A stretch of 64,000 nucleotides of DNA, from assembly GCF_000006445.2 (NCBI RefSeq), contig NC_006047.2, positions 682,001 to 746,000 on the forward strand, written 5' to 3'. Shown in pieces: positions 41,001 to 50,271 of this stretch. This DNA is from Debaryomyces hansenii CBS767. Lineage: Eukaryota; Ascomycota; Pichiomycetes; Serinales; Debaryomycetaceae. A program made the position numbers and the translations under genes. The notes under the pieces are model-generated. The model did no database searches and had not been told where the DNA came from. It worked only from the letters and a program-made list of their open reading frames with translations. Position 1 is the first letter of the stretch; each line of letters starts with the position of its first letter.

Positions 41001-43894
41001 AGAACCAGGAATCTATTTCTACGCCAGCATTAGAACAAATTGAAGTCGATAAATCTACAATCAACGATACCACTGTGAATGAGACAGTGGAAGAGAATCA
41101 GGAATCTATTCCTACGCCAGCATTAGAACAAATTGAAGCTGATCAATCTACAATCAACGATACCACTGTGAATGAGACAGTGGAAGAGAATCAGGAATCT
41201 ATTTCTACGCCAGCATTAGAACAAATTGAAGTCGATCAATCTAGAATTGATGATACCACTGTGAATGAGACAGTGGAAGAGAATCAGGAATCTATTTCTA
41301 CGCCAGCATTAGAACAAATTGAAGTCGATCAATCTAGAATTGATGATACCACTGTGAATGAGACAGTGGAAGAGAATCAGGAATCTATTTCTACGCCAGC
41401 ATTAGAACAAATTGAAGTCGATCAATCTAGAATTGATGATACTACTATGAATGATAGTGTGGAAGAGAACCAGGAATCTATTTCTACGCCAGCATTAGAA
41501 AAAATTGAAGTCGATAAATCTACAATCAACGATACCACTGTGAATGAGACAGTGGAAGAGAATCAGGAATCTATTCCTACGCCAGCATTAGAACAAATTG
41601 AATCTGATCAATCCAGAATCGACGATATCACTATGAATGAGACAGTAGAAGAGAATCAGGAATCTATTCCTATTCCAGCATTAGAACAAGTTGAAGCTGA
41701 TCAATCCAGAATTGACGACACCACTATGAATGAGACATTGGAAGAGAATGACAGAATCAATGTTCCGAAGTTAAAGCAAATTGGTGTCGAACAGTCTGGA
41801 GTTGCAGATACAACAATTATAGAAATGAATATTGAGCAGGATGATAATGTACCTAACGATCTTTTATCTCCAGATATGGAACAGGTTGAATCACATGAAT
41901 CAATAATTGATACTCCGGATGAAATGGCGGATGATAATCAAGGTCTCTTAAATTCACCAAAGAGTGAAGTAATTGAACAGAGTAATTTTGGTTTAGCAAC
42001 TGATGAGATCCAAGAAATGAAGGATAAATTATTACCAGAAGTTACTGAAAGTCTTCGTGAAAAGTCAATAAGCGAAATGCTATATCCTTCAATTACTCAA
42101 GAACTTGATGATATACATAACGGACATGATGAATCAAAAATTGATATTGAGACTACGATTGCAGATAACGAGGTCGTTAATAAAGATATTGACGCAAAAT
42201 ATGAATCTTATACTGAAAAAGAAAAGAACGCATTGGATCAAATTCCAATAAATATAGATAAAAATGATATTGACCTCAATAAAGATGTTGAGTTTGATAC
42301 TTCAGATGAATACGAGAATAAGCGAAGTTTGTCTTCGGAACAAATTGTAGAAGAACCTCAAGAAGCAGATGAAAATATTATTTTCGAATATGAACAAACC
42401 ACTTATGTCAATGTCATGGGGGATGGAATTCTCCATCCATCGTATATAATGGAACCAATTGAAGAACAACAAGAAACCCAGCTACCTGATTATATTGAAC
42501 AACTAGAAATAATCACGGGCACATCGGCAATTGACGATATGGAAGTCCTTGAACCTTCAACAATCATTGAACCAAGTGACACCGAAACTGATCGTGCCGA
42601 ACTAATCAATTCGGCATTTGAACAACAATTTGAGATAATTGAACCAACAGGTGTTTTGGAACCACCATCAAGAAGCCAAACACCTAAATTGTCAGGAACT
42701 CATCGTGAATCAATAAATGCTGAAGAAATTTTTGAAAAAGGATCCAGCAAAGGATCTAGAAAGCGAAATCGTGAATCTGAAAGTTTTGTCAGGTCTAAAC
42801 TAAGAAAGTTGATTTATAAACCGTTTCAGTGGCTTTCAAAAAACCGCAAATCATCTCCAATATCTCCAACCCATATTGAAGCTCCAAAATTGAGGCCGCT
42901 TGATGACAATACTGCTAATTCATCACTGAATAAAAATGCACGGAAGCCGATTCAGAAAGATGCTGATATAAAACCCGATGACTCTGTGGATAAAAATAAA
43001 AAGAAGTATTATGAGTTGATGCGTCATTTGAAGAGGTCAGTAGATTTAAAATCCAGCGAGGTCGAGAAAAATAATTTAAATAACCTAGTTGATTATGAGA
43101 AAGAAGAAGATAATTCGGATGATCATATGATTGACGATGAAGATAAACTGGACTACAGTGCCGTGAATGAAAATGAACCTAGTATTAATGCTCCAACTAA
43201 TGTTAAAGAAAAGACTTTTGAAGACGAAAATCTTGAGCAAAGCATTAATGAAAGTCATGCAAAAAACAGTAGTTTCGCAACAAATTCTGATTATAACCCT
43301 CCATTTACCGAATTAGAAATTAATGATTCAGCTAAAAATCTGAAATCAACAAAGCAGAGAAGCACCAGTACAAAATCTAAACGCCCGAGAAAGGTATTAG
43401 GCTTAGATATGTCTGAGGCTCATATTGAGCCTGTAAGGTCCTTAAGAAGTGGTCATAAATATGGCCCTGAAGAAAATGATCATCAGACCTCAGATTTATT
43501 AGCCTCGCCAAATAAGACATTGAGATCCAATAAAGAATTACCCAAACTCCGCATCAATAAGCGAAGACATCTATCCAATACGAAAGCGTTGGATAATAGT
43601 TCACCTATTGAGATAGATTCTAAACAATCACTGCCTTCATCAAGAAAATCATCAGGTTCCAAATGGGTAGAATCACTGCTTGATCATCCGGCATTGAGGA
43701 CTCGTTCGAAATCACCTTTGAAGAGAAGTATTTATCAGATTTCTTCGGACTTAGAAGAAGACTCCAATTTACCAAGAAGGAGTAGTAGACTTAGACATCC
43801 CAACGAAAAATTAAATGATGATGCCGCTCTTGAAAATGAAAATACAGAGGCAGAGGAAGAAGTTAAAAGAGGAAGACCAACAAAAAGACACTGA
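38036..43894 (+). CDS. Large acidic protein with a 31-residue tandem repeat; family unknown
   Basis: A 1952-residue protein, mostly disordered and very acidic. The N-terminus is basic (FPSPFKVKPLIKKQK). Residues about 120-560 are rich in Asp, Glu and Asn. Two segments, IIEIISSEREE (about 162) and DEIIILDSDEE (about 290), fit SUMO-interacting motifs. Residues about 864-1240 are a tandem array of a 31-residue unit of the form EENQESISTPALEQIEVDQ plus SRIDDTTMNETV. Near 1575-1610 is a basic stretch (SKGSRKRNRES, SKLRKLIYKPFQWLSKN) that may be a nuclear signal and amphipathic helix. The C-terminus is basic with KRGRPTKRH, similar to an AT-hook. A nuclear, SUMO-linked scaffold or chromatin-periphery protein is a reasonable inference, but I recognise no homologue. 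Confidence 0.85.
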   Translation: MGIDQFPSPFKVKPLIKKQKLETPAQSEIHTPSKSKVIENSRTITSIEHDNRQEDVLSWIDDLDSRIKRTLSRQYIESIELKNQTNMEDMREKYRQVPFDDSFRKLSSILKKGNEVDSDQEASYEVAEGKLPTDNEDDEMDFSEDVETNETPELESEGQLDDDIIEIISSEREEAFDSGNISNNYEENEQDEEVTPGLNINALRTQGVTYHIKNGRPRLLDNYMNINDSEQNEKSEYSSEYSNGNDDGIDIDETNGDEDEDEDEHENGNEVEYEGEYEEEHEERRNQDDSDDEIIILDSDEENNNTQINKEKNFDSGSNPASFSFYEDLENGIQDNLSNGVDHEDNEDEDEDEDENEHQEYVYPNNNLENNSSISLVYSNQVELLNENKVIDEKDNLMSLAEAVLKESNDMSDENSFMTARGSDSLYQDDKSGIAQYSTNINSGYTADYDSTDVNYQAANLSGIEEENKEVTDPVAHTHEPFLKEDSVSSDSIQLVDDFENISEGSLADEEQDYEDSSNNDRGFTLNKHKIYEHSGAYEIKEEESNEDNYSIEVEHINEVPIFKTVAEEDPETVLFKLKEAEQKFHIRLNSIKCLEDELILKNGHLPESYIPNQFVEEDQNDISSNKTYGKEVVADFGSIPKPIPKPLLQDLSILDETTILETMNDGDNKEGSISLPVLKQLDDGKTVIDETSIMDDNDNDLQKGFKPEYVSGPILGQIGLDQSDNTPVNDIEESKHEVFQGPNLNPIYYDTPEVKDSTYNVSHDVRQHDTDGDEIDHIRGPLLDQIDDNKSQTNDIIMSRMDEEKECIDVPALEEHDSDQSRIYNTTMNEMEVDMNENISNDVLEHTESSQSNSNDKILEQAEQDEKYINVLSLEQVEADQSRIDDTTMNDSVEENQESISTPALEQIEIDQSRIDDTTMNESVEENQESIPTPALEQIESDQSRIDDTTMNETVEENQESIPIPALEQVEADQSRIDDTTMNETLEENQESISTPALEQIEVDKSTINDTTVNETVEENQESIPTPALEQIEADQSTINDTTVNETVEENQESISTPALEQIEVDQSRIDDTTVNETVEENQESISTPALEQIEVDQSRIDDTTVNETVEENQESISTPALEQIEVDQSRIDDTTMNDSVEENQESISTPALEKIEVDKSTINDTTVNETVEENQESIPTPALEQIESDQSRIDDITMNETVEENQESIPIPALEQVEADQSRIDDTTMNETLEENDRINVPKLKQIGVEQSGVADTTIIEMNIEQDDNVPNDLLSPDMEQVESHESIIDTPDEMADDNQGLLNSPKSEVIEQSNFGLATDEIQEMKDKLLPEVTESLREKSISEMLYPSITQELDDIHNGHDESKIDIETTIADNEVVNKDIDAKYESYTEKEKNALDQIPINIDKNDIDLNKDVEFDTSDEYENKRSLSSEQIVEEPQEADENIIFEYEQTTYVNVMGDGILHPSYIMEPIEEQQETQLPDYIEQLEIITGTSAIDDMEVLEPSTIIEPSDTETDRAELINSAFEQQFEIIEPTGVLEPPSRSQTPKLSGTHRESINAEEIFEKGSSKGSRKRNRESESFVRSKLRKLIYKPFQWLSKNRKSSPISPTHIEAPKLRPLDDNTANSSLNKNARKPIQKDADIKPDDSVDKNKKKYYELMRHLKRSVDLKSSEVEKNNLNNLVDYEKEEDNSDDHMIDDEDKLDYSAVNENEPSINAPTNVKEKTFEDENLEQSINESHAKNSSFATNSDYNPPFTELEINDSAKNLKSTKQRSTSTKSKRPRKVLGLDMSEAHIEPVRSLRSGHKYGPEENDHQTSDLLASPNKTLRSNKELPKLRINKRRHLSNTKALDNSSPIEIDSKQSLPSSRKSSGSKWVESLLDHPALRTRSKSPLKRSIYQISSDLEEDSNLPRRSSRLRHPNEKLNDDAALENENTEAEEEVKRGRPTKRH
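40625..41760 (+). repeat. 93-bp in-frame minisatellite (about 12 units)
   Basis: The string GAAGAGAAYCAG recurs at 40718, 40811, 40904, 40997, 41090, 41183, 41276, 41369, 41462 and every 93 bases to 41648; the unit at 41741 is degenerate, as is the one starting at 40625. The period is exactly 93 bp (31 codons), so copy changes keep the frame. Neighbouring units at 41183-41461 are nearly identical, and unit order is also repeated at a larger scale (units at 40811-40996 resemble those at 41555-41740). Confidence 0.97.
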
Positions 43895-43990
43895 CTTTTT
43901 TGTCTTGTATTAATAATGTATAATATATATGTATAATATATACCAATGAACGTGTATAATAGAAAGGCATAAACATTGACAATTTTTCAT

Positions 43991-45043
43991 CTATGCAACA
44001 TGGGCCATGACAAACTCATAGACACTGAAAAAAACCATGTTAACTATGAAAGATCTTGTCACTGAAATACCTAAACCTCTATAAAGCTTTCTATGAAAGC
44101 CCTCTAATTTTCTTTCCTTTATTGGCAAAGGCTCCAAGCCTTGCTCTTTCCTCAAAATATTTGCTACCAGGTCTCTTTGAATAAGTGATTTTGTAGTGTC
44201 AATTGGAAAAATTAAAATCCAACTAAAAATTCCAGAGAACCCCCCAGCTAAAAGAATCGATATATGAGATGATTCATTCGGATTAGTTTTTATAAGCTCA
44301 TTCATGGTCCATTTCATCGATTCATATATCGAATAATAAATACCAGATGAAAGCGAATCTCGAATTAAGTGATACTTATAACCAGAATAAAGACCCCTTA
44401 CACCTTCATGTTTTATTATTTGACGTATTGTTTGTGAAGTTGATATATTTGTTATTTCTTGATGGTTCGTTTGTAAATGTTTCGGTAAATCCTTCATGGA
44501 CTTTTTTTGAACTAATTTTAATATCTGGGCATAAATCTTCGTGAATTCGAAAGGACATGCAAATGCTGATATACCTGCGCCAGCTAAAGTACCAGATATC
44601 ATACAAACTGGAACATTGCGTAGAAGCGGGTGCACAGTATGGTTATTGTCGTATTTACCGTAGATCATATTATAACAGTATGGTTTAACTTCGGTGAAAA
44701 TCATAACACTGAGCGATTTTGATATTGAAGTAGATATCAATGGGGCCCATATACCTCTGAAAAAACCTTTAGCACCTTCATGATGGTATGTCTTCTTTAC
44801 GCAATCAAGGTAGCTCAAAAAATGCTTATGTGTTTGCATCCGAGTCTTGACAGTATCCATAGGAAATCCAACAGTCGTAGATATAAATGATGCCCCATAT
44901 GCTAATATCGTAGATCTGAATGGTTGTAGTGCATCTGGGAAAACATGAATAGCATTAGAATAATCAAGTTGGCCCGTTATTGCTGGGATACCACGATTAG
45001 ATGATTCCATGGATCCTTGTCTTTTATCCTTTGAAAAAGACAT
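43991..45043 (-). CDS. Mitochondrial carrier family (SLC25) protein, substrate unknown
   Basis: A 350-residue protein with the three-fold mitochondrial carrier structure. The three signature motifs are PMDTVKTRMQ (from residue 61), PFEFTKIYAQ and PIDTTKSLIQ, each at the end of an odd-numbered helix, and each followed by G-rich helix starts such as EGAKGFFRGIWAPL, EGVRGLYSGYKYHLIRD and FHRKLYRGLGISVTRS. Such carriers lie in the inner mitochondrial membrane and exchange metabolites. The second motif has Glu in place of Asp, and there is a polar loop insert at about 180-205. I cannot assign the substrate. An alternative start is the in-frame ATG at residue 12. Confidence 0.88.
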   Translation of the reverse strand: MSFSKDKRQGSMESSNRGIPAITGQLDYSNAIHVFPDALQPFRSTILAYGASFISTTVGFPMDTVKTRMQTHKHFLSYLDCVKKTYHHEGAKGFFRGIWAPLISTSISKSLSVMIFTEVKPYCYNMIYGKYDNNHTVHPLLRNVPVCMISGTLAGAGISAFACPFEFTKIYAQILKLVQKKSMKDLPKHLQTNHQEITNISTSQTIRQIIKHEGVRGLYSGYKYHLIRDSLSSGIYYSIYESMKWTMNELIKTNPNESSHISILLAGGFSGIFSWILIFPIDTTKSLIQRDLVANILRKEQGLEPLPIKERKLEGFHRKLYRGLGISVTRSFIVNMVFFSVYEFVMAHVA

Positions 45044-45516
45044 ATTTGTTTAATTTTCTATCAATAGGAATATAATAGCTTGGTGTAAATAATTCTTCTC
45101 TAATATGACAGGGCACGTTGTAATGATAAGCGACAATGAATTTTACTCTTGGAATTGTAAAGTTTTTTTATCTATCAACTTGGGCTCACAAATCCCTGTA
45201 AATCAAGCGAAAATACTTCAATCCTTCTAAGATAAAGCTTTTCTATGGATGTCTAGCTATAATGGATCTGTCAAAAGGTTGAAAAAGTTCTATTCTGATA
45301 ATATAATCGAGGTCTACACGACTGGATCTATTAGACTGAAAAATAGATAAGCATACTACTGATGATTAATTTATACATTTATATATACAAGAATAAGTAT
45401 AGCGATATGTGTGTGTAGTATCCGAACCCCAATAATGATATGAGCCAGGGTTTGAGTAATACATATACTGATAATTATGGTATGACAGAATGGGATGATT
45501 GAAAACTTCGAACCAT
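45044..45516. other. Spacer between the carrier gene and MRP21
   Basis: A 473-base AT-rich spacer holding the carrier promoter and MRP21 3' end. It contains only a 41-codon plus-strand ORF starting near 45105, which I do not consider supported. Confidence 0.4.
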
Positions 45517-46074
45517 TTAGTACCCTCTTCTCTTCGCATCTCTGACTTGAGACATCAACTCCTTAAAGCCTTGAGCGAACTTACGTCTCCACCATTCTCT
45601 CTTCTTTTGTTTTCTGTACTTCGCAGGTGGAATAAATCTTGATTGCACCTTCTGGAGATATCTAATCTTGTTACTCTTAACAACGGTGAAAATTCCCCCG
45701 AGTGCACGATTGAAGTTACCGTATTGCACGTCAACACTTCTTCCAGCAATAGGACCTTGTAACCGGATGGACTTGGCCACATCACGAGGATGCTTTAACG
45801 AGTTGTCGAGTATGTAGTCATTCGACTTATTGGAGTAATGAGAATTGCTTTGGAAGTCAAAAGTGCTGGACAACAAGTTATCTATGTCGCTGATAGCATT
45901 TGAATTCCTGTCCTTGTTATTGTCTTCCTTCTTGTTGGTTTGTTGTTTCATGGCCTTTGCGAGCTCATCAAAGCTTGAGTTGAAACGAACTGATGTGACG
46001 CCGAATGGCGGTCTGCTAACCAACCCTCTATTGACAACGCCAGAAAATCTTTTGTTGACTATATTGCTGAACAT
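45517..46074 (-). CDS. MRP21: Mitochondrial small-subunit ribosomal protein bS21m
   Basis: A 185-residue protein with a basic presequence (MFSNIVNKRFSGVVNRGL), a low-complexity middle rich in Asn, Lys and Asp, and a C-terminal S21 domain. The domain includes GRSVDVQYGNFNRALGGIF, then the helix VKSNKIRYLQKVQSRFIPPAKYRKQKKREWW split over two conserved patches, and the basic ending RDAKRRGY. bS21m is part of the mitoribosome small subunit. The length is close to yeast Mrp21 (177). It is divergent from the NECAP-like gene with 250 bases between the starts. Confidence 0.9.
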   Translation of the reverse strand: MFSNIVNKRFSGVVNRGLVSRPPFGVTSVRFNSSFDELAKAMKQQTNKKEDNNKDRNSNAISDIDNLLSSTFDFQSNSHYSNKSNDYILDNSLKHPRDVAKSIRLQGPIAGRSVDVQYGNFNRALGGIFTVVKSNKIRYLQKVQSRFIPPAKYRKQKKREWWRRKFAQGFKELMSQVRDAKRRGY

Positions 46075-46324
46075 CTTGCTTGCTGTTTGTCACCTATAGT
46101 AGTCCACTGCTGAGAGTTTCTTCATTAACTAAGGAACTAATGAAGAAGTTTTTCAGGTCGGAAATTATGAGCCTTGCACGACCCCTATACATAAATCACC
46201 ATGATCCCATATTGAGACTGGCTATAATAATTTCTCTGGGAAATGGTTCAATTGTGTTGAATATAGCATTCGTTAAGGGACATTATACGTTGATCTGGTG
46301 CCATAAACGATATTTATTAGTATT

Positions 46325-47179
46325 ATGAATGATATAATTTCGACTAAACTATTTGAGACTGAGGATGTGTCGGTATTTAGAATCCCTCCAGGTGAGCTCT
46401 CCTTATCCAAATGGGATATAAATGATTCAAATATAATATGGAGAGGTAGCTTACGACTAACCGAGGAAGAGTTGATTCAGGAGGATAAAGGGGTGTTTTT
46501 GAATGGGTCTAATGGAGTCGAATCGGAGTGTTTCTCATCCTTTACGGTAGGAGATAAGCCCTCCGCATTTTTCCTGAAGGATACGGAAGTTGCTCCTATC
46601 AAGCCGTATAAAGGATTACGACTCAAGTTGGAGTTATTTAATTTTGACGACTCACTGGTGGCTCCTCCGAATGAGTCCGGCATGGAGGACGAAAAAATAT
46701 GGGCGGAGGTTTGGTATAATCCGTTGCCGGCAGAACAGGATAATGAATTGAATCCCGCACAATATTCTATAGCCAACAATAAACAAGAGACGATTCAAAT
46801 GACACCGCAATCGGCGAAATTTTATAAACTCATTGTCCAATTGCCAGGTTCTGGTTATCATCCTTTCATTCAAGAAGAGGAGCAAATTGAAGACGGGTAC
46901 TTGTTACAAGTTGCATTAGGCTTGAAAATCAGTGAGAATTTTGCGGCAATATCATTCTCCGAAAGTCTCAGCATATATAGGCGAAGATTTAAGAACTTTG
47001 TCGATCAGTATAACTATGAATTACGATTATCAGAAATTGAATGCAGACAGAAGCATTTATCCATAAATACGGAAAATAACCCTGAGGAATCTGGAACCGA
47101 CCATGGCTCTGGGAACAAAACTACAGAAGACAATAACGATAATGAGGAAGATGAATTTGGTGATTTTGTTGGTGGGTGA
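46325..47179 (+). CDS. NECAP-like (adaptin-ear-binding coat-associated) protein
   Basis: A 284-residue protein with a PHear-type domain: VSVFRIPPGELSLSKWDINDSN resembles the VYKIPPR...W start of NECAP. The later FAAISFSESLSIYRRRFKNF corresponds to the FGDRGDAFDFNVALQDHF block. Two inserts, around residues 45-75 and 115-165, are larger than in animal NECAPs. The C-terminus is acidic and ends EEDEFGDFVGG, a motif of the type that binds adaptor ear domains. NECAPs act in AP-2/AP-1 clathrin coats during endocytosis. Family placement is likely but rests on motif recognition alone. Confidence 0.7.
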   Translation: MNDIISTKLFETEDVSVFRIPPGELSLSKWDINDSNIIWRGSLRLTEEELIQEDKGVFLNGSNGVESECFSSFTVGDKPSAFFLKDTEVAPIKPYKGLRLKLELFNFDDSLVAPPNESGMEDEKIWAEVWYNPLPAEQDNELNPAQYSIANNKQETIQMTPQSAKFYKLIVQLPGSGYHPFIQEEEQIEDGYLLQVALGLKISENFAAISFSESLSIYRRRFKNFVDQYNYELRLSEIECRQKHLSINTENNPEESGTDHGSGNKTTEDNNDNEEDEFGDFVGG

Positions 47180-47433
47180 TTTCATATTATTTCGTACCAT
47201 TGATTATATTTGCATTACGAACCACGTTGTTGTCTTGAGTGTTATAAGTTATAATTTCGCTAAACATCTCCGACCCTATGCAACATACACTCTATTTCAT
47301 TCATATAAGGACTAAATCATATCGCCTCCACTATTTATTTTAGCTTACTACATTTCTTATATATACAAATTTATTGCTCGTATACAAAATTCTATTCATT
47401 AACGAAGAAATGTTGACATAGAATAAGTAAGTG

Positions 47434-49992
47434 TTACTTTTTTTGATTTTTATTATAGTACATTTTTTGAATCAATGGGTGATGCTCTTTGATCTCCTTA
47501 TTCTTGTTCTTATTATACTCAATATATGCCATATCTTCACCTCCTGCTAAGCCTGCCAAAGAGCCTGCTGTTCTAGTTGCAGAACTGCCGTTGCTCTCTA
47601 GTTTTGCCCTCTTCTCACGCTGCTCTCTTGGTATGAAGTTAGTATCAGCATCGTCGCCAATTTCTAAACCGGCGGCATCCTCATTCTTTAACAAAACTTC
47701 TTGAAGAAGCTCTCTTCTTTCTCTTGCCGATGAATATGCAAGGTCTGGCAACTGTTCCATTCCGCTCAAATGCGTAATCACTTTAAATGCGTACCCTTGA
47801 TCAACCAAAAATGCTTGTCTTTTAGTAGAATAATACATTTCTTGTGTATCTTTTGAGACTAGAGAATAAAAGAATGCATTGAAACCTTCATCGTTACGTC
47901 TCTTTGCACGCAAAATACGTCCTAATCTTTGAGCCTCTTGTCTTCTGGATCCATAATGCGATGAGATTTGGATTAAGCAAGTAGCCTCTGGTAAATCGAT
48001 AGAGGTATCACCAACCTTGGATAAAAATATTGTATTAACTTGGTCATTGTGTTGAAAGTTTTGTAAAATTTTCATACGTTCCTGTTGTGATGTTGAACCA
48101 TAAATAAATGGTTTCCCTAATTTTAGGGCATATCCTTGTAATGCGTAAACATTATCACTAAAAACAATGATTTTATCACCTCTTTTCTCATGATAATGAA
48201 TTAAAAATTGACATGCCTGAAATTTCGTAGGATTCATAATATATAAAAGCATTCTCTTTCTTGCAGATTCCCTTAGGTACTCCTGATAAAATTCAGATGT
48301 CATAGGACACCAAACCTCCGCACATTGAACATTTGCAATATGACCTTTTTGCGCCAAATCCATCCAGTTTGCCTCATATAACTTTGGCCCAATCAAGAAA
48401 TTCAAATCATCAATCTTATCATCTTCACGGACTAATGTAGCCGTAAGACCTAACTTTGCATGTGCAGCAATTGTAGTAACCACACGTCTAAACATTGCGG
48501 CCGGTACAACATGGACTTCATCTAATATAATAAACCCCCACTCCCTCGAGGTCAAAAAGTCCATAACCTTCTGGGAATCGTGTGACCTATTACGAGTATT
48601 GGCAACCATAGAGTAAGTAGACACAACCAATCCTGCATCACTAGTAAACATTTCTTTGTTTTCTGACGTAAATACAGCAACATTTTCTGGTTGTATCGTA
48701 CACCATTGCAAGAACTGCTGTCTCCATTGCATTACCGAAACAGATGACGTACATAATACAATCACAGACTTTCTTATAGTACAAGCAGCTGTAATCCCAA
48801 CTAAGGTTTTTCCAGCGCCACATGGTAAGACGATAATCCCGGATCTTGCACGCCCATTCCCAAACATTTTTGATAATGATTTTTCCTGGTATGGTCTAAT
48901 TTGAGTAGATGGTTTCAAGTCAATATCCAAATCAGGATTACGATCATCATTACGGAAATCATATTCTTCCAAAACTGGGTATTCAATTTCTTGACACCTT
49001 CTCTTGACAATTTCTACTGACTCATTTGCAATTTCAAATGAATGAACAGTCTCTAAGTCATCGTAATCATCTTCTTCTCCATTAGCCTTATTTCCTACTA
49101 CTGATGCAAATATATCTTCTACTTCATTATCCTTCTTCTCGTCATTAGAACCTGGTTTCTTCGTCCCCGGTATAGATAAGTCCCCTTGAGTAGGCGCCGA
49201 CGATTGTACAAGGCCATTACTGGTGGTTGTATTTTCTGTGGATTGAATACGCAATTGACCAATGACTGGATCTCTCAAAAGCATTTGTAAAATATCAGCT
49301 TGAGTACTTTCAACATAATAACGATTGTGTTTCAAAACTAATTTGACCTTACCATACGATATAGTAGCGCCTCTAATAAAAGCAATGATAGATTCGGCAA
49401 CCGGTACCTTCGATAATCTGTTCAATACCAGAATAATGTCGTCTGTTTCTAGCCCAACAGATACTGCAGCATATAACGAATATGCAGTTATTCTGTACTC
49501 GTGGACATGCGAGGGCCTTGATATTGGTTCTGCAATAGTAATCAAAAAGTCTTGTGCTTGCTCTGCTAGCGGTGAAAATGATTCTAATATAATTCTGGCA
49601 TCGATAGGAGATATCCATATGGGTCTTGAAAAATGATCAGGCTTCAACTTTAAGTAAGAAAAATCAGACTTACCAAACGCCTTCGACACAGCGTCTGGGA
49701 CATAGTCCTCAGGGATATCAGGTGTAAGATCCACTAACTCTTCGTCCGAATAGTCAGCACTGGGGGCCTGCGCCCTTATTACTTCTACTGCATTCTCAGC
49801 CTTTCTCTTACGACTGGCATTTCCATTAGTCTTCTTAGTTCCTTTCCGTCTATTGGACCCATAACTGTAATCGTCGTCATCATTTTTGTTATTTCTTTGT
49901 TGCGCTTGGTCAACCTCATCATCAAACGAATCATCAGAAAAATTACCCTGATCTAACTCTGAATAGCTAACTCCACCCGGGCGACGTGACAT
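47434..49992 (-). CDS. SSL2: TFIIH DNA helicase/translocase Ssl2 (XPB)
   Basis: An 852-residue protein, essentially the length of yeast Ssl2 (843). XPB is the ATP-driven DNA translocase of TFIIH; it opens promoters for RNA polymerase II and acts in nucleotide excision repair. The N-terminal domain has [12 protein letters not shown] and [36 protein letters not shown] is Walker [19 protein letters not shown] is the DEVH box, [15 protein letters not shown] is motif III, and [20 protein letters not shown] is motif [21 protein letters not shown] and HLSGMEQL are XPB-specific. The N-terminus is acidic and Lys-rich (nuclear). Confidence 0.97.
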   Translation of the reverse strand: MSRRPGGVSYSELDQGNFSDDSFDDEVDQAQQRNNKNDDDDYSYGSNRRKGTKKTNGNASRKRKAENAVEVIRAQAPSADYSDEELVDLTPDIPEDYVPDAVSKAFGKSDFSYLKLKPDHFSRPIWISPIDARIILESFSPLAEQAQDFLITIAEPISRPSHVHEYRITAYSLYAAVSVGLETDDIILVLNRLSKVPVAESIIAFIRGATISYGKVKLVLKHNRYYVESTQADILQMLLRDPVIGQLRIQSTENTTTSNGLVQSSAPTQGDLSIPGTKKPGSNDEKKDNEVEDIFASVVGNKANGEEDDYDDLETVHSFEIANESVEIVKRRCQEIEYPVLEEYDFRNDDRNPDLDIDLKPSTQIRPYQEKSLSKMFGNGRARSGIIVLPCGAGKTLVGITAACTIRKSVIVLCTSSVSVMQWRQQFLQWCTIQPENVAVFTSENKEMFTSDAGLVVSTYSMVANTRNRSHDSQKVMDFLTSREWGFIILDEVHVVPAAMFRRVVTTIAAHAKLGLTATLVREDDKIDDLNFLIGPKLYEANWMDLAQKGHIANVQCAEVWCPMTSEFYQEYLRESARKRMLLYIMNPTKFQACQFLIHYHEKRGDKIIVFSDNVYALQGYALKLGKPFIYGSTSQQERMKILQNFQHNDQVNTIFLSKVGDTSIDLPEATCLIQISSHYGSRRQEAQRLGRILRAKRRNDEGFNAFFYSLVSKDTQEMYYSTKRQAFLVDQGYAFKVITHLSGMEQLPDLAYSSARERRELLQEVLLKNEDAAGLEIGDDADTNFIPREQREKRAKLESNGSSATRTAGSLAGLAGGEDMAYIEYNKNKNKEIKEHHPLIQKMYYNKNQKK

Positions 49993-50110
49993 ACTATATT
50001 TGAGTGAAGAGATGATATAGATTAGAAGAAAATTTGAAAATCTCTTAAATATATATACTTAGTAATGCTAAGAAGTTTGATCTTAATTTTTAAATCCATA
50101 TCTACAAAAT

Positions 50111-50128
50111 AGTGCGTGCACACGCACT
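50111..50128. promoter_or_regulatory. Inverted repeat in the SSL2 upstream region
   Basis: AGTGCGTG CA CACGCACT: eight-base arms with perfect complementarity and a two-base spacer. It lies about 120 bases upstream of the SSL2 start and about 145 bases beyond the SRP40 stop. It is GC-rich in an AT-rich context. It could be a dimeric factor site; no factor is assigned. Confidence 0.4.
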
Positions 50129-50271
50129 AACTTCAAACATGGCTAATGAATGCAAATATATTAAAACTATCTAAATAAAACACCTGAAATAGAACAATTA
50201 GTAATGGCAACACCTTAAAGGATAGGTAATGTTGGACGAACTATAATACATGAATTTCTCGAGTTTGTAGC

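Noticed and set aside
40625..41760. CRISPR-like array
   Set aside because: The regular 93-bp period is a coding minisatellite in a eukaryotic gene, with no repeat-spacer structure.
45105..45230. 41-codon ORF between the carrier gene and MRP21
   Set aside because: Too short and without any recognised feature.
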